Positions 44,277 to 55,153 of a stretch of 64,000 nucleotides of DNA are shown one piece after another. The stretch lies in the NCBI RefSeq assembly GCF_027921745.1, contig NC_079240.1, positions 427,001 through 491,000 of the forward strand. The letters are read 5' to 3'. The stretch's first letter is position 1, and every line of letters starts with the position of its first letter. The translations under genes were made by a program, and so were the position numbers. The notes under the pieces were generated by a model that saw nothing but the letters and a program-made list of their open reading frames with translations, was not told where the DNA came from and made no database searches. This DNA comes from Schizosaccharomyces osmophilus (taxonomy: Eukaryota; Ascomycota; Schizosaccharomycetes; Schizosaccharomycetales; Schizosaccharomycetaceae).

Positions 44277-47200
44277 ATGTCAAGAGATACTCGATCGCGG
44301 TCGCCGCCAAGACGACCATCTCATAGAGATCGGTACAATTATAAAAGTTCGAAACATTACGATCGCTACGATGACCGTCGAAGATCCAATTACGGTCACC
44401 AAAGTAGATCGGAGTATCATGGATCCCACAGTTCACGTAGGAATCATAGAGAGGATAATTGGAAACATGATCGGTATAGGTACGATGATACGAATGAAAG
44501 AAGAAATGCAATTTTCCCAGCTAATAGGGGCTCCCGTTCACCACGATACAATGCTCCTCCGATTTCTGAAGATTCCTCTCGTGGACGAAACTACGCAAGT
44601 GTTCCTGAAAGAACTCCTGAGGAAAGCAAAAAAGAGGAGCAGCCTGTAAGAAGATCTCGGTTCGACCAGCCAGCCAAAACAGAACGCCCGCCGCCTCCTC
44701 CTTCAACAAGCTTAAATAATACATCTGAACGTATAGCTGTTATTGAAAAAAAACCGCATGAATCTGAAGAAACAAAAGATAAATCTGGATTTGCTTCGTC
44801 AAATCCCCCTCTTGATCCCAAAATCCAAGCACGCTTAGAAAAAGTACGTGCATGGAAGGAATCGAAAGCTGCACAATCAGCAAGTAAGATAGATTCATCT
44901 AGTGTGACCAAGCCTACTAAAAATTTAATGCATGATGATAAGAACGCTATGCCTTCTAAAGGAATCTCGGGGTTTGAATTAGGGCGTTCAAACGACAACA
45001 ACAAAGAAGCGAAAAAAATGAATCGCGTTCGTATGGATGATGAAGATGCTCCTAGACAATTGAATTTACGGGATTACGAAGACCTCTGGGACAAAGAAGA
45101 TCGTGAAGGCGTTCAGGCTAACTCAAACCCGAATGCCATGGATGAAGATGAGGTCGACCCTTTAGACGCTTATATGGAATCGCTCGTCGGTACCGTTGAC
45201 ACTGTTCGACCAGGTTTATTGAACACTGAGGTCATTGACTCTCATGCGAATGAAGAGGACCGTATAACTCAATCGGAAACTTTGGAAGAAGAAGAAAACT
45301 TACTCGCTCTTGCTGCTAAACGATCAAAGAAAAAAGATGTGATATCCGTAGACCATTCTAAAATGAGTTATGAAGATTTCCGAAAAGATTTCTATGTTGA
45401 GCCTGAAGAACTTAAACACCTTACTCCCGGAGAAGTCGACGAATTCCGTGCTTCCTTGGAAGGCATCAAAGTGCGTGGTGTAGATTGTCCTAAGCCTGTC
45501 ACTAGTTGGAGTCAGTGTGGATTGTCTTCTCAAACTATGGAAGTAATTCGAGGTCTTGGTTATGGAAATCCAACGTCAATTCAGTCTCAGGCCATTCCCG
45601 CTATCTCATCCGGAAGAGATGTTATTGGCGTAGCTAAGACGGGTAGTGGTAAAACCATTGCATTTCTCCTTCCAATGTTCCGACACATTCGGGATCAGAG
45701 GCCTTTAAGAAATGGTGAAGGCCCTATTGCCATTATCATGACTCCAACGCGCGAATTGGCTGTCCAAATTCATCGAGAGTGTAAGCCTTTTGCAAAAGCT
45801 TTAAATTTAAAAGCCGTCTGTGCATATGGAGGTGCACCCATTAAGGACCAAATTGCAGAATTGAAGCGGGGAGCTGAAATTGTTGTGTGCACGCCTGGAA
45901 GAATGATTGATGTTTTGAGCGCCAACCAGGGACGAGTGACTAATTTACATCGCTGTACTTATTTGGTTTTGGACGAAGCTGACCGCATGTTTGATTTGGG
46001 ATTTGAACCACAGGTAATGCGGATTATAAATAATGTTCGTCCTAGCCGACAGACGGTTTTGTTTTCTGCTACTTTTCCAAGAGCCATGGAAGCTTTAGCT
46101 AGAAAGGTGTTAAAGAAGCCAATAGAAATTACAGTTGGAGGAAGATCCGTCGTTGCCTCTGAGGTTGAACAGATAGTTGAAATTCGCTCTGAAGGATCAA
46201 AGTTTATGCGCCTTTTGGAACTTCTTGGTGAACTATATAATACAAAGGCTGATGTACGAACTTTGGTGTTTGTTGATAGACAAGAAGCTGCCGATACTTT
46301 GTTCTCAGACCTGATGAAGCGTGGCTATAGTAGCAGCTCAATTCATGGAGGTAAAGATCAAAATGACCGTGATTCTACGATTAGTGATTACAAAGCGGGT
46401 GTTTTTGATGTTTTAATAGCCACCAGTGTAGCTGCTCGTGGATTAGACGTGAAATCATTACAACTTGTTGTGAATTATGATTGTCCTAATCATATGGAGG
46501 ATTATGTACATCGGGTTGGCAGGACAGGCCGTGCTGGTCATACCGGTGTTGCTGTAACATTTATAACTCCGGACCAAGATAAATACGCTGTTGATGTAGC
46601 AAAAGCGCTGACTTTAAGTAAGCAGCATGTTCCAAATGAGTTACGGAAACTGGCAGACCAATTCCTGGATAAAGTCAAAGCTGGTAAAGAAAAGGCTGCT
46701 GGTGGTGGTTATGGAGGTAAAGGTCTGTCCCGCTTAGATGAAACAAGAAACGCTGAGCGTAAAATGCAACGAAAAGCCTATGGTGAAGATTATGAAGAAG
46801 AAGAACAACAACAAGTTGAAGAGAACCAAGCTCCTTTGGAGAATTTACCCGCTGAAAAGTCTACTGGTGATTTTACACTTGACAGAGTTCGAGCAGCAAT
46901 TGGTGGTATCACAGCTCGAGCATTGAGTGGTCAAAGTGCGCAAGCGAACAAGTTGTCACAACCCATCTCCATCATCAAAAGTGATACCGATGAATTTAAA
47001 GCAAAGGTAGAAATCAACGACTATCCTCAACAAGCAAGATGGGCTGTTACGAATAACGCTAATCTTGTGCATGTAACAGAATTGACTGGTACGAGTATAA
47101 CAACGAGGGGTAACTTTTATCTTCCAGGAAAGAACCCAGAGCCTGGCGAGGAGAAACTATATCTTTGGATTGAAGGGCCATCTGAATTGGTTGTTAGTCA

Positions 47201-47300
47201 AGCTGTCGCTGAGCTTAAACGCTTACTTTTGGAGGCGCTAGAACACAGCCTTGAAGGATCAAGTAGGGCAGCTCCTACCGGGCGTTATAAGGTTGTGTAA
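44277..47300 (+). CDS. prp11: DEAD-box RNA helicase Prp11 (Prp5/DDX46)
   Basis: Single-exon gene of 1007 residues, starting at the ATG at 44277; the in-frame GTG at 44247 is rejected. Prp11 is the fission yeast Prp5/DDX46, a DEAD-box ATPase acting in prespliceosome assembly where it supports U2 snRNP binding to the branch site. The N-terminus is RS/RD-rich (residues 1-130). Helicase motifs in order are AKTGSGKT (I), PTRELAVQ (Ia), VLDEADRM (II), FSATFP (III), [10 protein letters not shown] and [13 protein letters not shown] (VI). The acidic [10 protein letters not shown] segment upstream of the helicase core is the DPLDAFM motif known in Prp5. The C-terminal domain of about 100 residues is the DDX46-type extension. 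Length is close to the roughly 1014 residues of the S. pombe protein. Confidence 0.95.
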   Translation: MSRDTRSRSPPRRPSHRDRYNYKSSKHYDRYDDRRRSNYGHQSRSEYHGSHSSRRNHREDNWKHDRYRYDDTNERRNAIFPANRGSRSPRYNAPPISEDSSRGRNYASVPERTPEESKKEEQPVRRSRFDQPAKTERPPPPPSTSLNNTSERIAVIEKKPHESEETKDKSGFASSNPPLDPKIQARLEKVRAWKESKAAQSASKIDSSSVTKPTKNLMHDDKNAMPSKGISGFELGRSNDNNKEAKKMNRVRMDDEDAPRQLNLRDYEDLWDKEDREGVQANSNPNAMDEDEVDPLDAYMESLVGTVDTVRPGLLNTEVIDSHANEEDRITQSETLEEEENLLALAAKRSKKKDVISVDHSKMSYEDFRKDFYVEPEELKHLTPGEVDEFRASLEGIKVRGVDCPKPVTSWSQCGLSSQTMEVIRGLGYGNPTSIQSQAIPAISSGRDVIGVAKTGSGKTIAFLLPMFRHIRDQRPLRNGEGPIAIIMTPTRELAVQIHRECKPFAKALNLKAVCAYGGAPIKDQIAELKRGAEIVVCTPGRMIDVLSANQGRVTNLHRCTYLVLDEADRMFDLGFEPQVMRIINNVRPSRQTVLFSATFPRAMEALARKVLKKPIEITVGGRSVVASEVEQIVEIRSEGSKFMRLLELLGELYNTKADVRTLVFVDRQEAADTLFSDLMKRGYSSSSIHGGKDQNDRDSTISDYKAGVFDVLIATSVAARGLDVKSLQLVVNYDCPNHMEDYVHRVGRTGRAGHTGVAVTFITPDQDKYAVDVAKALTLSKQHVPNELRKLADQFLDKVKAGKEKAAGGGYGGKGLSRLDETRNAERKMQRKAYGEDYEEEEQQQVEENQAPLENLPAEKSTGDFTLDRVRAAIGGITARALSGQSAQANKLSQPISIIKSDTDEFKAKVEINDYPQQARWAVTNNANLVHVTELTGTSITTRGNFYLPGKNPEPGEEKLYLWIEGPSELVVSQAVAELKRLLLEALEHSLEGSSRAAPTGRYKVV

Positions 47301-47890
47301 TGTACCTATATCTATTTTTGTATAGTAGTATTTTTTTTTTTTTTTTTTTTAATTTAAGTAAAAATAAAAAGGGAAGGTTCTTGAGTACGCGTTTTAACAG
47401 AAAGAAGTGTTCATTCTATATTTATGAAAGAGCTAAATTACTTGGTAACCGTTTGTGAGTGAATGTATTAATTTAATTTGCATTACAATGCTTTATGTTC
47501 ATTACAGCATACCTGAATGCATATGAGATTCTATTAACACCGACTAGCTTGAGTCAACAAACGTCATATAAAAAAACTGGAACCGATTTTATATATAGCC
47601 TCTTTACACTTTTATAGAGAGTTACGTTCCTAACCAATTTGGTGATTTTTCCATTCTGTTTGTTTATATTTACTTGCAACCGTTACTTTAGGTAATTTAT
47701 CAGAATTGTATTATATCGTGCATAATATAAACGTACAAAGAAAATAAACAGCGGATCTTAGCGATGGCGGTGCAGTTCATTTGCGTACTGTATCATATCG
47801 TTAAAGTACGCACGTAAACATTTCTACGAGTAAAAGCTTGGCGAGATTGACTATTGCCTTTACAGGGCAAAAACACAAAACAGGGCAAAA
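47301..47890. other. Intergenic prp11 / cwf23
   Basis: Between two plus-strand genes. The prp11 terminator side has a 20-base T run at 47331-47350, and the cwf23 promoter is at the right. No RNA gene is supported. Confidence 0.5.
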
Positions 47891-48757
47891 ATGGGACTAG
47901 AAGAAGAAACAATTGATTACTATGAACTTCTTGGGATATCAGAAGATGCACAAGACGCTGACATTAATCGTGCATGGAGGAAAACTTCTCTAAAGTACCA
48001 TCCAGACAAAAATCCAGACGATCCAAATGCTGCCGAGAAGTTCCATTTACTACAAATAGCTTACAATGCTTTAACGGATACAAAGACGCGTCAAGCTTAC
48101 GATGCTGAACGACTGGCCAAGCTTGCTCGTCAAAGACGCGAAGAAGCATTCGATCTAAATAGAAGAACAATGGCCGATAAATTAAGGGACAGGGAAAAAG
48201 GATTTTATTTTTCGGAACAGCAGAAAGATTTAGAGAATAATCGTTTGCGGGAAAAGTTGCGTTCTTTACAAGAGCAAAGTGCTAGATTACGACGAGAACG
48301 TGAAGAAAGATTATTTCAAGGTGACGATTCAAACAAAAGAAAAAGAGAAGAAAGTCCGGAGAAAACTCGGTCTATATCTGATCTTGATCGATCTGTGAAG
48401 GTCCGTTGGAAGAAAAAGTATGTCGACCAAGTCGATGAATCTTTACTACGTTCTTTCTATTCGAATTTTGGTCCAATTCACGATATAATAATTCAAAAAA
48501 CTGTTAATGATGACAAAAAATACGTTTACGCTATTCTTGTTTTTAATACCTTGGATGCCGCTTATTCTGCAGTAACAGCAGAATCCCCTTCAGTCATTAA
48601 GGATGCTCAATGGCTAAAGCCTTCAGAAGGAAAGAAAAGCGTTGAAGAAAAACAACCTAAAACATCAATGGACTACGAAGAATTAACGATGTTGCGAATG
48701 AAACAGAAGCAACGCGAAAGGGAACAGGAAATGAAAGCAACAACGGCCGAGACTTAA
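47891..48757 (+). CDS. cwf23: Spliceosomal DnaJ protein Cwf23
   Basis: Single-exon gene of 288 residues. Cwf23/DNAJC17 is a J-domain protein of the late spliceosome, related to yeast Cwc23, that supports intron-lariat release with the Prp43 machinery. The J domain spans residues 8-75 (YYELLGISEDAQ..., HPDK at 38-41, DPNAAEKFHLLQ). A basic coiled segment follows (about 78-150), then an RRM-like fold at about 165-245 (VKVRWKKKYVDQ, ... YAILVFNTLDAAYSAV). Length and domain order match the S. pombe protein. The neighbour prp11 is also a spliceosome factor; S. pombe has the same order. Confidence 0.93.
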   Translation: MGLEEETIDYYELLGISEDAQDADINRAWRKTSLKYHPDKNPDDPNAAEKFHLLQIAYNALTDTKTRQAYDAERLAKLARQRREEAFDLNRRTMADKLRDREKGFYFSEQQKDLENNRLREKLRSLQEQSARLRREREERLFQGDDSNKRKREESPEKTRSISDLDRSVKVRWKKKYVDQVDESLLRSFYSNFGPIHDIIIQKTVNDDKKYVYAILVFNTLDAAYSAVTAESPSVIKDAQWLKPSEGKKSVEEKQPKTSMDYEELTMLRMKQKQREREQEMKATTAET

Positions 48758-48927
48758 TTTTTAATCAATTTTATTTTTTCTAAATAGTAAAGAAATTCTC
48801 TTATTCCCGTATCGTTTGAATGGGTAATTACGGAGCACTCTGACTGGGAGACAAAGGCGTACGGAACCTTCCACCTTACTCAAGGTAGATCTGATGGAAA
48901 AAATCGTGATTTAACCAATTTTTGCGA

Positions 48928-49500
48928 ATGAAGGTTAATGCTTTTAATTTATTATTTCATTCTTCAAAATGGATACCAAAAGGGAATCTCAATTGCTTTT
49001 CGAGGCGTATTCATGAGGTGCCATTACTAAAGCCAAGTCTTAAGTTTTACAAGCGTAAGAAAGCCAAAAAAGTGAAAAAATTACTAATTGTAAAAGAGTT
49101 ATTGAAGCAACCGCAACCAAATTTAAACGTGGATACCGATGCAAATGTTTCATTTTTAGCTGTCGAAGAAGGCCCTGCTTCCTTACGGACGTATTCAGTC
49201 GGAAACGTTAGCCACATGTATAATGGTATTCGGGTTCCTCCAAAGCCAGAGGAACCTTTGAACTGCTGTCAAAGTGGCTGTTCTATTTGTGTCTGGGATG
49301 TTTTTGCTGATGACTTGGAAGAATACAACCAAGCTCGGCGGAAGGCCAAAAGAAGTTTTCTGGAAAAGCAAATGACGCTTCCCAAAGAACTTGAAAGTGT
49401 ATCGCTTGAGGAAACAAGCTCACTCAAGGAATTGCCACCTCAGCTACAGGCATTCGTACTTTTAGAGAAACGTCTGGCACAAGAGCAAAACCAACAATGA
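48928..49500 (+). CDS. Oxidoreductase-like domain protein (OXLD1-like)
   Basis: Single-exon gene of 190 residues from the ATG at 48928; an upstream in-frame TTG is ignored. The only recognisable part is the short OXLD1 motif at about 105-135: PPKPEEPLNCCQSGC followed by CVWDVF and a YNQARR continuation. It has the CCxxGCxxCVWD signature of the family of small mitochondrial proteins with unknown biochemistry. The N-terminus is basic with hydrophobic stretches (FNLLFHSSKW), suiting a mitochondrial targeting peptide. Several Lys-rich runs precede the motif. Family membership is clear, function is not. Confidence 0.85.
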   Translation: MKVNAFNLLFHSSKWIPKGNLNCFSRRIHEVPLLKPSLKFYKRKKAKKVKKLLIVKELLKQPQPNLNVDTDANVSFLAVEEGPASLRTYSVGNVSHMYNGIRVPPKPEEPLNCCQSGCSICVWDVFADDLEEYNQARRKAKRSFLEKQMTLPKELESVSLEETSSLKELPPQLQAFVLLEKRLAQEQNQQ

Positions 49501-49767
49501 AACGTTGTACATGAATGTTATGAAGGATTACGATGAATAAATTTTTTCTTCTTATAAAATTGGTGATTCGCTATTCACAAATGAAAAGAGAAGTCTCAAA
49601 CTTGAAGTATCATTCCCATTCGTATATAATCAAACAAGGATTTTTTAAAATAAATTCGTTTGCTGCATTCAATGATTAAATTTTAAACAACACATGAAAA
49701 ACTGAAGTATGAGGAACAGAAAGGAATGGAAGAAAAGCTCTATACATTACTGTTTAGGAGACGTCGT

Positions 49768-50121
49768 TTATGGAATGGGATTGGGATTTTGATAGCCACC
49801 TTTTGCAAGCCATTCAAAATACATTTCGTCGTTTACCTGCTTAGACAAGTCTGCTCGAGATATATCAATTCGAAACTGAGGATTTTTTAAGAGAGTCAGC
49901 ATATGCAAGCAGGTGGGATAAATGATAAATTTGACATATTCAGGTTCCCTCCAGTATTCCAAATATTCTAGATACTGCAGGAAACTTTCGTCCTCAAAGT
50001 ATTTATGTTGAGCAAGAAAGTTTAAATACCAAGGATTCGATAACATCTGGACGAATTCCAACTCAATTTCAAACCGACCTTTCTCATCCGGTACACGAGA
50101 AAGAAGCCATTTCGAATCCAT
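49768..50121 (-). CDS. med31: Mediator subunit Med31
   Basis: Single-exon gene of 117 residues. Med31 (Soh1) sits at the hinge of the Mediator middle module and is the most conserved Mediator subunit. The diagnostic segment FEIELEFVQMLSNPWYLNFLAQ, followed by EDESFLQYLEYLEYWREPEY, KFIIYPTCLHMLTLL and the short LLKNPQFR, covers nearly the whole protein. No extra N- or C-terminal domain is present. Confidence 0.96.
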   Translation of the reverse strand: MDSKWLLSRVPDEKGRFEIELEFVQMLSNPWYLNFLAQHKYFEDESFLQYLEYLEYWREPEYVKFIIYPTCLHMLTLLKNPQFRIDISRADLSKQVNDEMYFEWLAKGGYQNPNPIP

Positions 50122-50899
50122 TGAAACAACCTGTATCTTTTAACTCTGAGCCTTTCTGCCGCAAAAATCAAGCTTCACAGATGGAACAGGCCTGCACCAT
50201 GTTTAAAGGTATATGGATCTTAAATGCACATTATGGTAGATACTTTTGTGCGCTCAGGAAATGCTCGTTATTCAATAAATAAACAAATAGCACAGAATTC
50301 AATAGAGGTTGAGTTAAAAAAGGCCCTTTAGTTATTTTTGGTGAATGGATTTTACGAGGAAAAATGAATTGAGGAATGGATCGATTACTTTTTGAGCGCT
50401 GCATCAATTGTCTGCGATGTCTAGAAATCGTTGTTTGGACTTTATGATGAAAATAAGTAAGATACTCTTTTTCTTTTTCATAAAAGTTTTAAATTGAAGA
50501 TTATATGATATAAATTTCTGATATCTCGAGGTTTGCGTTACAAAATGTTTCTAGTTAGAGGTATTCTTTTTGTTCTAATTTTATTTACTTTGTGAAGATT
50601 TATAAATAATTAAAGAGTACTTTACGAAAATAGTAATTTACCTGAATCTGTGATTAGCGACTGTTTATTACATACATAGCTGCGTCTACTCTCTGCTCGT
50701 AACTAATCACTGAGCAAAAAATAAACCGGATCCGACAACGTATGCTCTTATCCGTAAACATTATTATTTAGAAAGTTTATATTCAAAGTACTTTTCGAAT
50801 CCCAATTATCCTAATTGGAAGTAGTTTGTTGAGTTTTGTTGAATTTTCAACCATAACATCCCTTTTTATGATTGAGGGAATTAGAATCGATTATTGGAT
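50122..50899. other. Intergenic med31 / Psg1-like gene
   Basis: Divergent, AT-rich spacer of about 780 bases. It should hold the promoters of med31 and the Psg1-like gene. No gene is seen. Confidence 0.5.
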
Positions 50900-51920
50900 A
50901 TGTTTTTAATGAAGAATATTGTTTTTGTGTACTCCGTCTTGGCATACTTTGCTCATTTTTGCTATGCGGTTTCTAGTATGTTTTGCATTGATCATGGCTC
51001 GAATTGTCTTTGGATTTAGAGCGATGAGAATTAGTAATTCTTTACTAACATGTTTTAACCACAGGCAAATCTGGAGCAGTCCCTCCGGGAGCAACCGCTA
51101 CAAAAGTATATAGAATAGCTAGTGGTACACATGTTACGGGAGTAGAAACAACGATTTTTCGACCTCACAAGACTTACAAAGGACTGCCTACAGATGCATA
51201 TTACAATTGTCATCCTCAAAAATATTATCAAAGTGATATGCCTATTTGCTTGCCTACTCCCGGTTCTCGTTGGATTAAGGGAAAGCCTCAAAGGGTGACT
51301 TGGGACCCTTTGTACTTTAAAGCAGATGAATTACGTCTCGTGTTGTCTTATCAAAATAAATCTGGGCTAATTGCTATGGAAAAAAAAATAAAAAATAAAG
51401 ACGGTATGATTTCGAGCAAACACCATTATAACGATAGGTGATTCACTAACACTACCCTTTAGGAGAGCTTAACCTGAAACCAAATGACAAATGGCTACAT
51501 GGCGACTTTCTTCAGAACCTGACTGTCAACATTATAAGCGTAGGCGAGGGAAATCCTACTTTTATATCGGGCCCTAATATCACTCTACAAAAATCTTTAG
51601 ACCCTCAGGAACAGTATGCAGAAGAACAAGAAATTTATGCACCTAAGCGTAATTTAAAAGCAGCTATTGCTGTGCCTTCTATCTTCTTGGGTATCATACT
51701 CATGATAGTATTGTATCACACATATCGGAAGGATACTTGGAAAATCTTTATTGCTAAGATGCGCTTACGAAAATCAAACGCTGGTTACGGAGTCCGTAAA
51801 AGTAGAAGACAGCGTACGCGTGGACGGCCAACTGTCAGCCTTGCTTCAAGAAGTGAACTTGTATACGACGATTCCGAAGACGAAGAGTATTTCAATTCAC
51901 AACTTAAGAAAATGTATTAA
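50900..51920 (+). CDS. Secretory-pathway type I membrane protein (Psg1-like)
   Basis: Three exons (50900-50975, 51065-51403, 51463-51920) give 290 residues. The first exon is a signal peptide. A lumenal domain of about 175 residues follows with PICLPTPGSRWIKGKPQRVTW, DPLYF and sites for N-glycosylation (NLT, NIT). A single membrane span is at about residues 205-225 (AAIAVPSIFLGIILMIVLY). The cytosolic tail is basic and then acidic. The layout resembles budding yeast Psg1 (YKL077W), which helps keep Pma1 stable in the Golgi. The wording of the conserved lumenal segment supports this, but similarity is modest and my assignment is inference. Splice junctions restore frame. Confidence 0.72.
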
Positions 51921-52620
51921 ACTGGAAAAATTGTGTCCTCCATTAAAGTTGGATCAATGTGTACTCACGTGGGCATCACATGCAATGTCAAATGTAATTT
52001 TTCTCGGTTTTCGTTCCTGATTATGTTGTATCCGAACCTTAGAGCTAATAATGATATTCTCTCTTGTTGATTTTTCTTACACTTTGTTTATTCATGATTT
52101 GAGACAAAATATTATTCTTCAAGACCTAAAACCTACACAGCTGCCAAGGACATTTTCTGAATCCTAGTTCTGTACATGCAATGAAAAAAAAAGTGAACCA
52201 TACCGTAGGAACACTTTCAGCATAAAAAGTTACAACAAGTCTCAGTTCTTTCAAACAAAGCACTATGGAATACACTTAACATAACATTAATTAGTTGTGA
52301 TATAAGAATAATCTTATTTTTCAGGTCCTTATCACATGAGAAGAAGTCAGGACAAAGTCTTCCTTCCAAATATCATCTATGCCATAATAGAAGAACTTGA
52401 ACACTTTTTCTTCTTTAGGCTTCAAGAATCGGTAGCATTGAAATATATAAAATTGCTGGAAAGGTTTGAGTTTTTTTTAAAAAAGTTTCATTTTTGCCTA
52501 TAAACTGGATTTTAACGACTTCTTGAATACATATCCTTGGTTCCACTCCAATTATCGTACAGTACTTAACATACTAAGAAGAAGAAAAGATACGTCTTTA
52601 TTAAAAGGGTGTAAATAAAA
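51921..52620. other. Intergenic Psg1-like / tdp1
   Basis: About 700 bases between two plus-strand genes, with the tdp1 promoter at the right end. No supported gene. Confidence 0.5.
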
Positions 52621-54228
52621 ATGTCAAGATTGGGTTCTATAAAAAGAAAAGGGTCTCCAGAAGAAAGTATTCCAACCATTGATTCTCCAATTTACTTAAA
52701 TCAAATAGCGTCTTTACCACAAGAGGATAATATACATTGTCTATCCTTAAAGCAATTAATTGGAAGCCCTCAATTGAAGCAGACATGGCAGTTCAACTTT
52801 TGTGTGGACTTAAATTTTATCCTTGAAAATATTCATCCAAAAGTTTTTCGGACGGTTGATATACGAATCACTCACGGATATGACAAAAAGTCAGACAGTC
52901 TGGCGAGACTGACCGCTCAAAAGGAACATTGTCCTCTTCAAGTCCAATTGTACAGCGTGTATGTACCCATGTGGGGAACCCATCATTCCAAAATCATGGT
53001 GAATTTTTTTGAAGATGAATCATGCCAAATTGTAATTCATACAGCAAACATGGTTGAGCCCGACTGGATTGGCATGTCCCAGGCTATTTACAAAACGCCG
53101 CTGCTGTTTCCCAAGTCAGGAGGAACAACCTCGGCGCCTAGTGCTCCTAATGGTGAAGAGGGATCATCGAGAAAGAAGACGAAGAATGAGGTACAAAATG
53201 GTGTAGAAGTTGTGGATGTGGACGCTGAAACGGAAGACGAAAGTCCACTAGAAAGCGAAATGAATCAAGTTGGACAACAGTTTCAAGAAGATTTTTTAAA
53301 TTACTTAACCAACTATAATCATACAAATGAACTCATAAATAAACTAAAAAACTATGATTTCTCTAATGTTCGTGCTGTATTTATCGGGTCTGTACCTGGA
53401 AAGTTTATGGACGGCAAAGAGTCGCAATGGGGACTTGGAAGACTCAAGCATTTACTTGGAAAGGTTGAGAAAAAGGAAAAAGGAAAAGGAGAAGGATTTT
53501 TTGACACGGATATCTGTGTTTCACAATGTAGCTCCATGGGATCGTTCGGGCCGAAGCAGGACTATTTGGAAGAATTGATGGAAGCGTTTCATTGTAAGAG
53601 AAAGCAATGGAAGTTTATTTTTCCTACGGTAGGTCAAATTCAACAGTCAATGTTGGGATGGCAATCTGGGTCATCCATTCACTTTAACATATTGGGAAAG
53701 ACAAGTGTGGAGCAGGTTGAAGATTTGCGACAAAACCATAATTTGCACAAGTGGGGATCGATGAAAGCTGGAAGGGAACGAATTGCTCCACACATTAAAA
53801 CCTATCTTCGCGTAAGCGAGTCTGGTGATAGGATTCGATGGGCGCTAGTGACAAGTGCCAATTTGAGCAAACCGGCGTGGGGAACAATGGAAGGAAAGGG
53901 TGCGAAGTCAAAAACAGCTCGTGGTTTAAGGATTAAATCCTATGAGGCAGGTGTGCTATTCTTTCCTCAATTATTCGAAAACGCCGGAAGTACCCCTTCA
54001 CCAGTCTGCAGTATGGTACCGACTTACAAAACCAATTCACCAAAACCGGATATCCATTCCACAACAGAAAGTCATAATGAATCAAAATCTCAACTACAAG
54101 TCGGGTTTCGGATGTGTTGGGATTTTCCACCTAAAGAGTATGTATCTAAAGACGAGATCTGGTCTCCCGTTGTTCCACGAAAAGACAAGGATTGGCTAGG
54201 ATATACTTGGCCTCCAACTTGGGCATGA
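52621..54228 (+). CDS. tdp1: Tyrosyl-DNA phosphodiesterase Tdp1
   Basis: Single-exon gene of 535 residues. Tdp1 hydrolyses the bond between a topoisomerase I tyrosine and a DNA 3' end, repairing trapped cleavage complexes. It has the two phospholipase-D-like HxK motifs: HHSKIMVNF with H122 and K124, and HIKTYLRV with H391 and K393. The conserved FCVDLNFIL segment, VHTANM-like IVIHTANM, LVTSANLSKPAWG and the C-terminal region are all present. An acidic, low-complexity insert (about 170-215) is typical of fungal enzymes. Length is normal for the family. Confidence 0.95.
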   Translation: MSRLGSIKRKGSPEESIPTIDSPIYLNQIASLPQEDNIHCLSLKQLIGSPQLKQTWQFNFCVDLNFILENIHPKVFRTVDIRITHGYDKKSDSLARLTAQKEHCPLQVQLYSVYVPMWGTHHSKIMVNFFEDESCQIVIHTANMVEPDWIGMSQAIYKTPLLFPKSGGTTSAPSAPNGEEGSSRKKTKNEVQNGVEVVDVDAETEDESPLESEMNQVGQQFQEDFLNYLTNYNHTNELINKLKNYDFSNVRAVFIGSVPGKFMDGKESQWGLGRLKHLLGKVEKKEKGKGEGFFDTDICVSQCSSMGSFGPKQDYLEELMEAFHCKRKQWKFIFPTVGQIQQSMLGWQSGSSIHFNILGKTSVEQVEDLRQNHNLHKWGSMKAGRERIAPHIKTYLRVSESGDRIRWALVTSANLSKPAWGTMEGKGAKSKTARGLRIKSYEAGVLFFPQLFENAGSTPSPVCSMVPTYKTNSPKPDIHSTTESHNESKSQLQVGFRMCWDFPPKEYVSKDEIWSPVVPRKDKDWLGYTWPPTWA

Positions 54229-55153
54229 TTGCAACCGATTTCACTGATTTTATAGAGGAAATATATTGTAAAGGACGAGAAATTATAGGTAGAGAAGTCG
54301 AAACAATCGAGAAGAAGGACAGATATTTATCACTAATGATTACTATTGTTTCCTAACTCGAAATTTAAAATTTTTGCTTTCTCTGACAAGCCAGTATTTT
54401 TTTTTGTTTTTTCTACCTTTTATTTTTTTCGCTTTGTTTTGTTTTCTCTGATTTCTACAGACGAGTAACAATATCCCCATTTCCTTGAGCCTACACTTTC
54501 CTTACGCCAAAGCGACTAGTGAATGACCTCTAATATGAGCTTGCCTTCTTTCCCTTTTTTTTTTTTTTTTTTTTTTTATATATATCGGTTTTAATTCATA
54601 AACAAATAAGTTTGTTTACTTTTGTGATGAAACGTTCCTCTTAGAACTGACTGGTGGTAACCGACTCGGCTCAGCAAAGCCAAATATTGAGGCTGCACAG
54701 TACGTAAGAATGATCATATGTTAAGATCAGTTGGTTCGTAAATATGAAGAATTAGTTGTTTGACGCAATCAAATCAAGCATCGAAATTGATGACTTCTAC
54801 TGGCTTCATTGACTTAAGTGTGTGAATAGACTGCATTTCATATATTGGGTGTTTACTAACTATCGTTCGTCTTTTCTGCCATTAACAAGCGTCGCAAAAA
54901 AAAGTTGTCGTTTACATTTACTACAACATTAACATTTCCTTTGTCGGTTTTTACTAGCTATAGCTATAACAAACTATTAAAAAAACGAATAAAGTGGTAC
55001 TTTTTGTTCGATACTTGAATTTACTGTTCAGGATCGGTTTCTGTCTCTACATTTCAGATCTATATTAATTCTATATACCACAATATTTATCCCCCCATTA
55101 CTTGAGTTAATTAGTGCATTGGATCTTTCAGCAAAGTTTTAAAGACCTTTGTC
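54229..55153. other. mug190 upstream region
   Basis: About 925 bases between tdp1 and mug190. T runs lie at 54398-54430 and 54555-54577, and a FLEX-like element is at 54610. No RNA gene is supported, though a C-box-like TGATGA (54625) followed by CTGA was noticed. Confidence 0.45.
54610..54619 (-). promoter_or_regulatory. FLEX-like forkhead element upstream of mug190
   Basis: On the minus strand this reads GTAAACAAAC, matching the core of the FLEX element bound by the fission yeast forkhead factor Mei4 in meiosis. It is about 535 bases upstream of mug190, a gene whose S. pombe counterpart is named as meiotically upregulated. Binding is inference. Confidence 0.4.

Noticed and set aside
54618-54660. 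C/D-box-like TGATGA followed by CTGA upstream of mug190
   Set aside because: No closing terminal stem, no second box pair and no guide to a known target visible by eye.
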